A stretch of 64,000 bases of DNA from Romboutsia lituseburensis DSM 797 (GTDB lineage: Bacteria; Bacillota; Clostridia; Peptostreptococcales; Peptostreptococcaceae), in NCBI RefSeq assembly GCF_900103615.1, contig NZ_FNGW01000001.1, forward strand, positions 1 through 64,000, in the 5' to 3' direction. The position numbers and the translations under genes are program-made. Positions 44,173-53,425 of the stretch are shown here, piece by piece. Within the stretch, counting starts at the first letter, position 1, and every line of letters starts with the position of its first letter. The notes beneath the pieces are model-generated. The model searched no databases. It was given only the letters and a program-made list of their open reading frames with translations, and was not told the DNA's origin.

Positions 44173-44210
44173 ATAAAAAACTATAGTCTTATAAGACTAT
44201 AGTTTTTTAT
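44173..44210 (-). terminator. Terminator of ptsH (38-bp perfect palindrome)
   Basis: Arms 44173-44191 and 44192-44210 are perfect complements; core AAAAAACTATAGTCTTA. It touches the ptsH stop codon; T-run on the minus strand. Confidence 0.85.
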
Positions 44211-44470
44211 TATTCATTAAGTTCACCTATATACTTAACTAATTCATCTACCGCTAACTGCTCATCTTCACCTTCTGCTTGAATTATTATAGTTTCTCCT
44301 TTACACACGCCTAAACTAAATAATCCTAGTATGCTCTTTGCACTTACTTGAGCACTTCCTTTTATTATTGTTATATTTGATTTATATTTTGAAGCTTTTC
44401 TTATAAGCATAGTAGCAGGTCTAGCGTGTAATCCAGATTCATTAACTATTGTTACTTCTTTTTTAACCAT
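44210..44470 (-). CDS. ptsH: Phosphocarrier protein HPr
   Basis: 86 residues. Phosphorylated His15 in ESGLHARPAT and regulatory Ser46 in SAKSILGLFSLG, both as in HPr of Firmicutes, so it can act in PTS phosphotransfer and, as Ser46-P, as CcpA cofactor. The ATG at 44470 follows AAGGAGAGG; an upstream in-frame ATG lacks a site. The PTS enzyme I gene is not here. It follows the sugar phosphorylase gene in the same direction but has its own promoter with a cre-like operator. Confidence 0.93.
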   Translation of the reverse strand: MVKKEVTIVNESGLHARPATMLIRKASKYKSNITIIKGSAQVSAKSILGLFSLGVCKGETIIIQAEGEDEQLAVDELVKYIGELNE

Positions 44471-44502
44471 ACTCAACCTCTCCTTAAAACTATTATAATT
44501 AT

Positions 44503-44531
44503 ACAATATCTGAAAACGTTTTTATAGTCAA
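44503..44531 (-). promoter_or_regulatory. ptsH promoter with cre-like operator in the spacer
   Basis: Minus strand TTGACT (44526-44531), 17-bp spacer and TATTGT (44503-44508). The spacer contains TGAAAACGTTTTTA (44511-44524, plus strand), close to the CcpA cre consensus TGNAANCGNTNNCA and to the sugar-operon operators. Confidence 0.6.
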
Positions 44532-44563
44532 TGAATTTATTATGAATTTATGTTTTTTCTATT

Positions 44564-46822
44564 TCATATTAAAATAATTTTTTCTCCATTGCTTACAATT
44601 TCAATAGATTCACCTTCAATTAAGCTATATATAAGTTGATCTTCTGTTAATATTATACCTATGATTCTTCCTTTAAATCTTAGTTTAAGTTCTATTTTTT
44701 TATACTTTCTAGGTAAATTAGGCTTAAAATTAAGAACCCCATCAATTTCTCTCATACCTAAAAATCCGAATACTATACATTGCCAACTTCCAGCCATAGA
44801 TGCTATATGAACTCCATTTTTAACATTGTTATGTAGGTCATATAAATCAGTTTTAACTGTATTTTCAAAAAAATTAACACTCATTTCTTCATATCCTAGT
44901 TCATTAGCTATTATTCCATGAATACATTCTGATAATGATGAGTCATGAGTTGTTACATTTTCATAGTAATCAAAATTAGCTTTTTTCTCTTCATCTGTAA
45001 AATATTCCGGTATAAGCATCATAGATAAAACGAGATCCGCTTGTTTTATTACTTGATGTTTATATATTATCATTGGATGATAATTTAATAGTAGAGGATA
45101 TTTTTCTTTAGGCGTATTTTCAAAATCCCACATTTTTTGATTTAAAAAACTATCATCTTGTCCTATTAAGTTTTTTTCTTTATCATAATGTATATAAATT
45201 TTTTCATAAATGTCATTAAACAAAATTAATTCTTCATTAGTTATTTTAAATTTTTTCATTATCTCATTATATAATTGTATATTTTCTATTTTCAGATTAC
45301 CTATAAAATCCATTAAAAATTTAATTTGGTACCTAATCATCATATTTGTATAGGTATTATTATTTACTAATGCGCTATATTCATCAGGTCCTGTAACTCC
45401 ATTTATACAATAACCTCTTCCATCTATATAATCTGAATAATCAGCATAAAATCTAGAAGTCTCTACTAACATTTCTAAGCCTTTATTAATCATAAAATCT
45501 AAATCATCAGTAACTTCATAGTATTTCTTTAAAGAATACATTATATCTGCATTTATATGTATTTGAGCTGTTCCTGCTGGATAATATGCAGAAGACTCTT
45601 CTCCATTTATAGTTCTCCAAGGGAATAATGCTCCTTTAAATGATAATTCTTCAGCTCTTTTTTTAGCTTTATGTAATATAGAATATCTATATGATAATAG
45701 TTTTTTAGCTATATCTGGATTAGTATATATAAAATGAGGTATCACATAAGTTTCTGTATCCCAAAAATAATGTCCTTCATATCCGTCTCCTGTAAGTCCT
45801 TTTGCTGCTATGTTGGTTTTACCATTTTTACCTACTGATTGGATAAGATGAAATATATTGAATCTTATCGCAGCTTGTATCTCTTTATTTCCTTCTAATA
45901 TTATATCTGATATATTCCAAAATTCTTCATAATATTTTTCTTGTAAACTTTTATAGTATCTAAAATCTTTAGATGTTAATTCTTTAAATAAATCTAGCTT
46001 TTCTTCAACTTCTATTTTAGATTTTTTTTCAAAATAATAAAAACAATATTTAGTAACCGTACTCTCTATATTCTGTTTTAAATCTATGCAAAACTCTTCA
46101 AATATATTTTTTCCTTCTACTTTAATATTTTTAACCTTGATATTATCAGATTTATTAATAACAGAAGTTATAAGTTGTAAATTTGAATTATAGGTTTTAG
46201 ATTTAGTAACTATACAATCATCCTTTTTAAAAAAATCATAATTTTTAAGGCTATACTTTAATTGTCCAGATACCCTTGGATCATTTTCATCTAATGATTT
46301 AACTTTATCCTCTTTTATTCCTGATATTATTTTAATTTTCCCACTAAAGTTTAAAGGTTTTATTGATAAATTTATTATCATTAAATTTTCGTAATCCATA
46401 GAAACAAATCTTTCAAAACTAATTTCTAATATCTTATTTTTATTAGTCTTCCATGTTAAATTTCTAGTTATAATTCCATTTTTTAAGTTTAATTCCCTAA
46501 AGTGATTTTCAAGTTTTGAATATTCGATGTTTAATTCTTCATCATCAATAAATAATTTTATATTTTTTGTGTTTGGAACTAGCAGTTGAGTTTGTCTTTC
46601 TTTTGCATATCCATATGCAGATTCTCCATATATTATATCCTCTGTATCATAAAATCCATTTATAAAAGTTCCTTCTATTTCATTAGAATATCCTTCTTCT
46701 ATTGTTCCTCTGATTCCAAAGTACCCATTCGCTTGTGCAAATACAGTCTCACTTTCATTCATATATTCTAAATTGCTTAGATCTTGTTTTATAGTCCAGT
46801 TACTTATATCTAACTTTTTCAT
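44564..46822 (-). CDS. GH65 disaccharide phosphorylase (maltose/kojibiose type), 752 aa
   Basis: Full-length GH65 protein. The N-terminal beta-sandwich (about 1-290) is followed by the (alpha/alpha)6 barrel with HYFWDTETYV (351-360), the general acid Glu481 in GVTGPDEYSALVNNN, KQADLVLSMML and THDSSLSECIHG (phosphate-site region), and a C-terminal beta domain. It phosphorolyses an alpha-linked glucose disaccharide with inversion, giving beta-glucose 1-phosphate; pgmB nearby then makes glucose 6-phosphate. Which disaccharide (maltose, kojibiose, nigerose, trehalose) cannot be read. It follows the sugar-binding protein (gap 116 bp with a weak hairpin). Confidence 0.88.
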   Translation of the reverse strand: MKKLDISNWTIKQDLSNLEYMNESETVFAQANGYFGIRGTIEEGYSNEIEGTFINGFYDTEDIIYGESAYGYAKERQTQLLVPNTKNIKLFIDDEELNIEYSKLENHFRELNLKNGIITRNLTWKTNKNKILEISFERFVSMDYENLMIINLSIKPLNFSGKIKIISGIKEDKVKSLDENDPRVSGQLKYSLKNYDFFKKDDCIVTKSKTYNSNLQLITSVINKSDNIKVKNIKVEGKNIFEEFCIDLKQNIESTVTKYCFYYFEKKSKIEVEEKLDLFKELTSKDFRYYKSLQEKYYEEFWNISDIILEGNKEIQAAIRFNIFHLIQSVGKNGKTNIAAKGLTGDGYEGHYFWDTETYVIPHFIYTNPDIAKKLLSYRYSILHKAKKRAEELSFKGALFPWRTINGEESSAYYPAGTAQIHINADIMYSLKKYYEVTDDLDFMINKGLEMLVETSRFYADYSDYIDGRGYCINGVTGPDEYSALVNNNTYTNMMIRYQIKFLMDFIGNLKIENIQLYNEIMKKFKITNEELILFNDIYEKIYIHYDKEKNLIGQDDSFLNQKMWDFENTPKEKYPLLLNYHPMIIYKHQVIKQADLVLSMMLIPEYFTDEEKKANFDYYENVTTHDSSLSECIHGIIANELGYEEMSVNFFENTVKTDLYDLHNNVKNGVHIASMAGSWQCIVFGFLGMREIDGVLNFKPNLPRKYKKIELKLRFKGRIIGIILTEDQLIYSLIEGESIEIVSNGEKIILI

Positions 46823-46887
46823 TTTTAATCTCCCTTTATTTTATTTATCTTAAATCAACTAATGCTATATTTAATATTTATATTATA

Positions 46888-46920
46888 AAAGGGATATATC
46901 TTTAAAAAGACTACCCCTTT
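46888..46920 (-). other. Intercistronic hairpin between sugar-binding protein and GH65 genes
   Basis: AAAGGG (46888-46893) pairs with CCCTTT (46915-46920) around a partly paired AT loop. It is too weak for a clear terminator; it may lower downstream expression or stabilise the upstream message. Confidence 0.35.
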
Positions 46921-46938
46921 ATTTTGTAATTTTAAATT

Positions 46939-48201
46939 TTACTTCATTTGAGCTTCTATATCTTTATTTGCTGTATCAGAAGCTTTTTTCATAGCATTTT
47001 CTAAATTTTCATTGCCTGATATAACAGCAGGCATCCAGTTTTTAAATTCTCTATCTACTATAGGTAATGTAGTTCCTTTTTGCCATACGGTTCCATATGA
47101 TGCTGATTTTATATGAGGTACTAATATAGAATCTTCATTTACTTTAGTATCTTTAGATACTGATTCACGTGCTGGTAATGCTCCACTTATGCTTGTATTA
47201 GTTTTCATTCCTTCTTTACCTGTTGCATATTTTACAAATTCCCAAGCATTATCTTTATTTTTAGAATCTTTATTTATTGCATATCCAACTGTAAATAACA
47301 TACTTGAATTTTTTCCTTTGTATGTTGGCATTTCTAAAGTTCCATACTTAACATTTGAGAAGTTCTCTCTTAGATGACCTACAACCCAGTTTCCTTCTAT
47401 CATTATAGCTCCTGCTTCTGCTCCAAAAGCATCTCCATTCCATCCGTATCCTAATTCAGATGCTTGTTTAGTGGATCCATTTTTGTATAAAGATTCAACT
47501 ATACTTAATACTTCCATAACTTTTGGATCATTTACATTTGATAAACCTTTATCATTTACAATTTCAACATCATTAGCTTCTATTAATGACATGAGTCTAT
47601 CTAAGTTTGGATCTATCATTGCTGCTTTTTTGCCTTCTGGTAACTTAGATTGTAACTCTTTTAAAAATTCTGGCCATTTCTCAAATTCTTTTGGTATATC
47701 ATCTTTTGTATATCCTGCTTCTTTTAATAGACTTTCATTATAGTATACTGATAAAGATGAATAGTCTTTAGGCATTGCATATGTTTCTTCTGATTTATCT
47801 TTGAAACCATCTACTAAATTAGGATATATATCTTTAACATCATACTCTTCATCAATATATTGATTTAAAGGTTCTAGTACTCCAGAATCCATCATTTCTG
47901 GAGATAAATTAACATCTAAATAGAAAACATCTGGTGCCGTCCCACCTATTAAATCTGTTTTTAGCTGTGTATTATAATCTGTATAGATTTTTTTATCTAC
48001 TTTTATATTTGTTTTTTCTTCAAAATTTTTTACCATAGTATCGAATGCTTTTTGCTCAGCTTCATTACCATTCCATATACCAACGGTTACTTTTTCATTG
48101 CCTTCTGATGTGTTTTTTCCTCCGCTTGATGAGCTACAAGCTACCAAGCTAGTACTTATAATTCCTGCCATTACTATTGTCGCTAATTTCTTTAACCTCA
48201 T
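46939..48201 (-). CDS. ABC transporter sugar-binding lipoprotein
   Basis: 420 residues. Lipoprotein signal MRLKKLATIVMAGIIS with lipobox VACS (Cys22), then a two-lobed extracellular solute-binding fold of the MalE/UgpB family (VTVGIWNGNEAEQKAFD; later EAGAIMIEGNWVVGHL). It captures an oligosaccharide for the permeases at 50759-52504. ATG at 48201 behind AAGGGGGAC; upstream in-frame ATGs have no site. Its promoter carries a perfect 16-bp operator. Confidence 0.9.
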   Translation of the reverse strand: MRLKKLATIVMAGIISTSLVACSSSSGGKNTSEGNEKVTVGIWNGNEAEQKAFDTMVKNFEEKTNIKVDKKIYTDYNTQLKTDLIGGTAPDVFYLDVNLSPEMMDSGVLEPLNQYIDEEYDVKDIYPNLVDGFKDKSEETYAMPKDYSSLSVYYNESLLKEAGYTKDDIPKEFEKWPEFLKELQSKLPEGKKAAMIDPNLDRLMSLIEANDVEIVNDKGLSNVNDPKVMEVLSIVESLYKNGSTKQASELGYGWNGDAFGAEAGAIMIEGNWVVGHLRENFSNVKYGTLEMPTYKGKNSSMLFTVGYAINKDSKNKDNAWEFVKYATGKEGMKTNTSISGALPARESVSKDTKVNEDSILVPHIKSASYGTVWQKGTTLPIVDREFKNWMPAVISGNENLENAMKKASDTANKDIEAQMK

Positions 48202-48244
48202 ACTAAAGTCCCCCTTAGAATATTTATTGTTGTTTACATTTATT

Positions 48245-48273
48245 ATTATATCCGAAAACGTTTTCGGAGTCAA
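48245..48273 (-). promoter_or_regulatory. Sugar-binding protein promoter with operator CCGAAAACGTTTTCGG
   Basis: Minus strand TTGACT (48268-48273), 17-bp spacer and consensus TATAAT (48245-48250). The perfect palindrome CCGAAAACGTTTTCGG (48252-48267) fills the spacer, so a bound LacI-family repressor would block RNA polymerase. Confidence 0.85.
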
Positions 48274-48412
48274 TATTCTTCAGGAAATTATTTTCCTTTT
48301 TTGTTTTTTACTTTTATTACACCTATTTTTATAATTAAACTTAAAAATCATTTGATTTAGGTGCTTTTCAAGATATTTTCAAATTCCATATAGCTAATAT
48401 CACCCTATGTTT

Positions 48413-48426
48413 TTAAAACGTTTCGG
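48413..48426. promoter_or_regulatory. Partial second operator upstream of the sugar-binding protein
   Basis: TTAAAACGTTTCGG; the right half equals the operator at 55886-55899. It is centred about 161 bp from the spacer operator at 48252-48267. The region 48274-48505 has no gene. Confidence 0.45.
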
Positions 48427-48505
48427 TAACATATTTTTAATTACTTAATACTATTTTCTCTATTTTTTTTTAATTATTATTACCCCTTAATAACTATTTA
48501 TAAAT

Positions 48506-48547
48506 AAAAAGCACTATAGTAAATCATTCCTTACTATAGTGTTTTTT
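48506..48547 (-). terminator. Terminator of the six-hairpin glycosidase gene
   Basis: 17-bp stem AAAAAGCACTATAGTAA/TTACTATAGTGTTTTTT with one G-T pair and an 8-nt loop, 3 bp after the stop codon; T-run on the minus strand. Confidence 0.85.
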
Positions 48548-48550
48548 ATA

Positions 48551-50683
48551 TTAATTATTTACTTTTATATGAAATCCATGTTTATCCTTTATTTCTACTT
48601 TAATAGTTTCATTTTCTCTTTTTATTTTTATATCAAAATAAAATTCACCTATCAGTATTTTTTTAACTTCTATATAATCTAATTCTTCAGGAAGTGTAGG
48701 ATTTATAGTTATAGTATTTTTAGGTACATTTGGTTCTATCCCCATTATCCCTCCTACTATAGTCCAATTAACACCATAACTTGACCATGATTGTAAAAAA
48801 CATCCTTTATTCGGCAAGTTTTCACTTATAGCCCCAGGCATACAACAGTATAATAGATTGCACAACTTTTTAGTGTACTCAAAAGCCTTATCAGATCTTT
48901 TATATAAACTTTCTGCATACGCCATTACACCAGATGAAATAGACATAGATAAATCTAAGGCATAAATATCATCACTTTTTTCATTAGATTCTATGTTTTC
49001 ATTTTTTTTAACTCCACTTAACTGAAGTCCATGCTCGTTAGTAAACTCTGTACTTTCAAGTCTTTCAAAAACCTTCTTAGCTCTTTTTTCATTTACTAAT
49101 TTGGCCTCTAAAGGAGATACCACTATCCAATTTTTCATAAGCCACGGTATATCTTTTTCTTCATCTTCCTCCCTATTTAAATCAAAGTAATGCTCCATTT
49201 CTTTTTTCTTATAGGTATCCATCTTTTCATTATTTATAAGATGGTAAGCTCTTTCTCTCATGTCTTTTATAGACCCAGACATATCAGCATATAATCCTTC
49301 TTCTTCCATCCAAAACTTATTTTCAATTTCTTCTTCAATCTTAGGTATTAGTTCTTCACACTTATTAATAACTTCTATATCATCTAAATATTTAGCCATA
49401 TTTAAAAGACCTTCTAATGCCTCATAAGTAAGAACTGCAGTATCTAACATTTCTAAGTTTAAGCTATAAATCTCAATAATTCCATATCCATCAGCTAATA
49501 AGTCTTTGTCATCATCCATTTCGTTTAATAACCATCCTAAAACACCTTTTTTACAATAACCATACATTTCCTTGACAAATTCTATATCTCCAGTCCATAA
49601 AAACACTTGGTTTACAGCTTTTACAAAATGAGGTGTTTCTTGAGTATTTCCCTTGTTATACGTTACATCAAACGTAGATGTTTCATGTATAATACGTCCA
49701 TTCCCATTTTCTCTATCCGATATTTCTTTTATAAGCCTTAGGGTTTCTTTACACTCTTGATGTTGACCCATTGATAATGCCGCAGGTATAGTATAACAAG
49801 CATCTGTTCCAAACCACCAAGGATAATGCGGGAACCCAGCTCCATACCCCCTACCTAAGTTAGGTATTTCCCTTATCATCATATCCGCATTATACTTTAA
49901 CCACTCGCAAGCCTGCTTTACTTCTTTGTTTTCTAAAATTATTTCTGATTTAGATTTTATTTTATTATATCTTTTGTTTTTGTCTTCTTTTAATTTTTCT
50001 ACATTTTTACAAACAAACTTTAAAGTGTTTTCTAAATCCGTACTACTTTTGCTTGACCCAAATATAACAAATCTTAATACTTTAACTTCATTTTTATCTA
50101 AATTTAATATATATTTGAATTTCAAATCATATAACTCATTATTATTATTAACTTCTATTTTAGCATTTTCAAAAGAATAAACACCTGCAAACCAAGGATT
50201 TATACTATCTTTAATTGTTACTTTATTAATTCCATTATTTTGATATATTTCATCATTCCCATTTTTAAACCCAGCATCTTCACATGTCCATGTACCTATA
50301 ACATTCGCAACTGCATTAAATACCAATTCTCCACTAAATTTTTCATTTGATTTTATTTTATAATCTACTATTAAAGCTTCTAAATTATCTGGTACAAACT
50401 CTGTTTTTACAATTGTAAGTTTATCATCCTCAAAAGTTGTATGACACGAAGTTGGCTCTATTTCAAATTTAGTTGCTTCTAGTTTTATCCTTTCATCTTT
50501 GAATATGTTTATATTAAATTCATTAAATAGTTTTATAGGATGAGCCCAAACTCCACCCATTTCTCCTTCTACATGCCATCCTATTTTAGGAAAAGTTCCA
50601 TTTTGATTTCCTATAGAATACATTCTATTACCAACTACTACATATGGATCACTCAAGTTATTAGTTTTTATTATACTGTTCAT
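48551..50683 (-). CDS. Six-hairpin glycosidase (amylo-alpha-1,6-glucosidase/debranching-type)
   Basis: 710 residues. An N-terminal beta-sandwich domain (about 1-250) and an (alpha/alpha)6 barrel with GAGFPHYPWWFGTDACYT near 280, typical of debranching-type GDE_C/GH15-like enzymes, then ETPHFVKAVNQVFLWTGD and a C-terminal beta domain (PTLPEELDYIEVKK). No signal peptide, so it is cytoplasmic and acts on imported oligosaccharide. By context it trims glucosides that the phosphorylases cannot use. Start at 50683 with GGAGGG four to five bases before it; an ATG four codons upstream overlaps this site. The exact GH family is uncertain. Confidence 0.75.
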   Translation of the reverse strand: MNSIIKTNNLSDPYVVVGNRMYSIGNQNGTFPKIGWHVEGEMGGVWAHPIKLFNEFNINIFKDERIKLEATKFEIEPTSCHTTFEDDKLTIVKTEFVPDNLEALIVDYKIKSNEKFSGELVFNAVANVIGTWTCEDAGFKNGNDEIYQNNGINKVTIKDSINPWFAGVYSFENAKIEVNNNNELYDLKFKYILNLDKNEVKVLRFVIFGSSKSSTDLENTLKFVCKNVEKLKEDKNKRYNKIKSKSEIILENKEVKQACEWLKYNADMMIREIPNLGRGYGAGFPHYPWWFGTDACYTIPAALSMGQHQECKETLRLIKEISDRENGNGRIIHETSTFDVTYNKGNTQETPHFVKAVNQVFLWTGDIEFVKEMYGYCKKGVLGWLLNEMDDDKDLLADGYGIIEIYSLNLEMLDTAVLTYEALEGLLNMAKYLDDIEVINKCEELIPKIEEEIENKFWMEEEGLYADMSGSIKDMRERAYHLINNEKMDTYKKKEMEHYFDLNREEDEEKDIPWLMKNWIVVSPLEAKLVNEKRAKKVFERLESTEFTNEHGLQLSGVKKNENIESNEKSDDIYALDLSMSISSGVMAYAESLYKRSDKAFEYTKKLCNLLYCCMPGAISENLPNKGCFLQSWSSYGVNWTIVGGIMGIEPNVPKNTITINPTLPEELDYIEVKKILIGEFYFDIKIKRENETIKVEIKDKHGFHIKVNN

Positions 50684-50734
50684 TTTTCCCTCCATAGTTC
50701 TATAAGTGTTAAGTTCTTATATTTCAATTAATAC

Positions 50735-50757
50735 AAAAGACCCAATAAGGGTCTTTT
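50735..50757 (-). terminator. Terminator after the second permease
   Basis: 9-bp stem AAAAGACCC/GGGTCTTTT, loop AATAAT-like (5 nt), T-run on the minus strand, overlapping the region of the permease stop codon. Partial read-through is needed to reach the glycosidase gene unless it has its own promoter. Confidence 0.75.
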
Positions 50758-50758
50758 A

Positions 50759-51583
50759 TTATTTATCTCCACCTATTCTTACACCTTCCATAAAGTACTT
50801 ATTAAATACAGCATACATTATAAGTATAGGAGTTATAGTTATCATAGATGCAGCCATTATATAATGCCATTGAGCGACATATTGAGTTTGGAACATTTGA
50901 AGACCTAATGTTAAAGTATACTTATTCGGATCGTTTAAGTATAACATAGGCTTCATAAATTCATTCCAGAATCCCATAAATACAAATATCGCTTGTGTTG
51001 AAAGTGCCGGTTTTGCCATAGGTAATACTATTTTAAAGAATATTTGAACTCGACTTAATCCATCTATTGAGGCTGCTTCTTCTACTTCTTTAGGGAAGTT
51101 TAAGAAGAACTGTCTCATCATAAATATATACGTTGCATTTATTGCAGCAGGTATTATAACTGCTGAAAAACTATTTAACATACCTAATTGTTTTATTATT
51201 AAGTAGTTAGGTATTATAAGTATTTGACCTGGTACCATCATTACAGCAAGTATAATATGGAATAGATGTTTTTTCCCTGGAAAGCTTAATCTTGCAAGAG
51301 CATATCCTGCCATACTATTAAATATTAAATTCAATAACGTACCTACTATAGCTATAAATAAAGAGTTTGAGAACCACTTAATAAAATCTGAACCTACATT
51401 GAATATATATTTATAATTATCAAAACTAAAGTTTTGAGATGTTAATGTAAGTCCACCACCAACTATTTCGTTATATGGCTTAAATGATGCCGCCAATCCC
51501 CATAAAAATGGATATAGAGTTATTAATGCATATATTATTAATATCGTATATACTAATATTTTTCCTAATTTTGCTTTTTTCAC
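50759..51583 (-). CDS. Sugar ABC transporter permease, MalG-like
   Basis: 274 residues, six membrane helices. The ATPase-coupling EAA loop reads EAASIDGLSRVQIFFKIVLP near 195. Belongs to the CUT1 (MalG/LacG/UgpE) class. Starts with GTG at 51583 after GGAGGTG, 18 bp from the first permease. It forms the channel with the MalF-like partner. No ATPase gene lies in the cluster, so a shared MsmX/MalK-type ATPase elsewhere is required. Confidence 0.92.
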   Translation of the reverse strand: MKKAKLGKILVYTILIIYALITLYPFLWGLAASFKPYNEIVGGGLTLTSQNFSFDNYKYIFNVGSDFIKWFSNSLFIAIVGTLLNLIFNSMAGYALARLSFPGKKHLFHIILAVMMVPGQILIIPNYLIIKQLGMLNSFSAVIIPAAINATYIFMMRQFFLNFPKEVEEAASIDGLSRVQIFFKIVLPMAKPALSTQAIFVFMGFWNEFMKPMLYLNDPNKYTLTLGLQMFQTQYVAQWHYIMAASMITITPILIMYAVFNKYFMEGVRIGGDK

Positions 51584-51601
51584 TTATTTCACCTCCATAG
51601 C

Positions 51602-52504
51602 TTATATCTCTTCTTTTTGTAATTTTTTAGCTAGCATAGCTACTATAAAGATTACTATTGCAAGTACTACTGCTATTGCCGCTGCATATCCCATTGTTCC
51701 ATTCGTTTTAAATGCATACTGATACATTGATAATGCAACTGTAAGAGTCGAATTTTGAGGTCCTCCTGAACCATTTGAGAATATATAAGCTTGGTCAAAT
51801 ATTTGGAAACATCCTATAAGACCTTGTAATACAACAAATACTGTTACTGGAGCAATATTTGGAACTGTTATTTTAAAGAACTTTTGCATAGAATTCGCTC
51901 CATCTATAGATGCCGCTTCATATAAAGCGTCTGGTATATCTTGAAGTCCTGCTAAATATATAGTCATAAAAAATGGAACTGTCGACCATATATTCATAGC
52001 CATTATAACTTTTAGTGCAAACTTAGGATCACCCAAGAAGTTTACAGCACTTTCCATAATTCCCGAAGACATTAAGAACTGATTTATTGGACCATTTACA
52101 CTAAACAAGAACATAAATATCATAGTAAGAACTGCTGATGATGTTAATGTCGGTAAAAATAAAACTGTTCTAATTAAATTCTTGGCTTTTAATTTTTGGT
52201 TTAATACATATGCTAGTACCAATGCTATAAAAGTCTGCGTTGGAACAACTACTATAACATAGCTAATCGTATTTTTAAAAGCAATCCAAATTCGCTCATC
52301 TTTCAATAAATTTATATAGTTATCAAAACCTACAAATTTATATGAAACCTCTCCTAGTAAATTAACCCTAGTAAAAGATATAAACAATGAATACAATACA
52401 GAGAACAACACAAATGTACCTAGTATAATTACTGTAGGAGTAATAAACCCATAAGCTTGCAGCAATTCTCCTTTTCTTTTAGTTGAGGTATTCGCTTTAC
52501 CCAT
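51602..52504 (-). CDS. Sugar ABC transporter permease, MalF-like
   Basis: 300 residues, six membrane helices. EAA loop YEAASIDGANSMQKFFKITV near 205. CUT1-family membrane subunit (MalF/LacF/UgpA). First gene of the transporter transcript; ATG at 52504 with GGGAGGTTT. Its promoter holds a CG-centred operator. Confidence 0.92.
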   Translation of the reverse strand: MGKANTSTKRKGELLQAYGFITPTVIILGTFVLFSVLYSLFISFTRVNLLGEVSYKFVGFDNYINLLKDERIWIAFKNTISYVIVVVPTQTFIALVLAYVLNQKLKAKNLIRTVLFLPTLTSSAVLTMIFMFLFSVNGPINQFLMSSGIMESAVNFLGDPKFALKVIMAMNIWSTVPFFMTIYLAGLQDIPDALYEAASIDGANSMQKFFKITVPNIAPVTVFVVLQGLIGCFQIFDQAYIFSNGSGGPQNSTLTVALSMYQYAFKTNGTMGYAAAIAVVLAIVIFIVAMLAKKLQKEEI

Positions 52505-52584
52505 TTTACTAAACCTCCCAAATAAGGACTATATACCTTTTATTTTGTAAAACTTAATATTTTTATTGTTTATTTTATATTTCG

Positions 52585-52613
52585 ATTATATACCAAATCG
52601 CTTCGGAAATCAA
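52585..52613 (-). promoter_or_regulatory. Permease promoter with operator CCAAATCGCTTCGG
   Basis: Minus strand TTGATT (52608-52613), 17-bp spacer and TATAAT (52585-52590). The operator CCAAATCGCTTCGG (52593-52606; consensus CCRAANCGNTTYGG) occupies the spacer. A weaker CG-centred sequence lies just upstream (TGGAAAACGATTGA on the minus strand). Confidence 0.8.
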
Positions 52614-52630
52614 TCGTTTTCCAAATGATT

Positions 52631-53284
52631 TCACATTAAGTTTTCGATAGTTCCTTTCAATATTTTAGTACTCGGTATAACTACATCTGCATGATTTAAA
52701 TTCTCTTCACTACCTATACCTATAGATAACATATTTGAATCATTTATAGCAATAACGCCAGCCTCAGAGTCTTCAACTCCTATACAATCATTAGGATTAA
52801 GACCTATCAATCTAGCACCTTCTAAGAATATATCAGGAGCAGGCTTTCCTTGTTTAACACTCGACGGATCTACTATAACTTCGAAATAATCTCTTAATTC
52901 TAATTTATCTAAAATTAAAGGTGCATTTTTACTAGCGGAAGCTAATGCCACTTTTATATTGTTTTCTTTTAAGTATTTTAATGTCTCAACTATATTTTCC
53001 ATAACATCATTTGGAGTTAATTTTTCTAATAAAGTTAAGTAATAATCATTTTTAGAATCAGCTAGTTCCTCTTTTTCTTTTTCAGTGTATTTTTTTTCTT
53101 TATCACCATTTATTAATATTTTCTCTAAAGACTCACTTCTAGAAATTCCTTTTAAAGTTTCATTAAATTCTCTATCTATCTCTATATCTAGCTTTTTAGC
53201 CAAATGCTTCCAAGCAATATAGTGATACTCTGCTGTATCTGTTATAACCCCATCTAAGTCAAATATAATACCTTTAAATTTCAT
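52631..53284 (-). CDS. pgmB: Beta-phosphoglucomutase
   Basis: 217 residues, HAD family with helical cap. Motif I IIFDLDGVITDTAEYHY (nucleophile Asp9, acid/base Asp11), cap region with KGISRSESL, motif II ALASAS, motif III KQGKPAPDIF and motif IV GVEDSEAGV. DGVITDT followed by YHYxAW is characteristic of beta-phosphoglucomutase. It turns beta-glucose 1-phosphate from the GH65 enzymes into glucose 6-phosphate. Follows the 781-residue GH65 gene in the same direction; ATG at 53284 after GGAG. Confidence 0.94.
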   Translation of the reverse strand: MKFKGIIFDLDGVITDTAEYHYIAWKHLAKKLDIEIDREFNETLKGISRSESLEKILINGDKEKKYTEKEKEELADSKNDYYLTLLEKLTPNDVMENIVETLKYLKENNIKVALASASKNAPLILDKLELRDYFEVIVDPSSVKQGKPAPDIFLEGARLIGLNPNDCIGVEDSEAGVIAINDSNMLSIGIGSEENLNHADVVIPSTKILKGTIENLM

Positions 53285-53348
53285 ACTCTGAATCTCCTAT
53301 CTATTATTTATATTTTGCATATATTATTTTTTGATTCTAAAAATTTAA

Positions 53349-53380
53349 GTCTATAAGAATTTTAAATACTTCTTATAGAC
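53349..53380 (-). other. Intercistronic hairpin between GH65 and pgmB
   Basis: 11-bp stem GTCTATAAGAA/TTCTTATAGAC with a 10-nt loop. The following tract is AT-rich with few consecutive T, so it is a weak terminator or a message-stabilising stem. Confidence 0.45.
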
Positions 53381-53425
53381 CCTATTTAAAATCAAACTTA
53401 AATACCTTAATTTATAGTGTTAATT

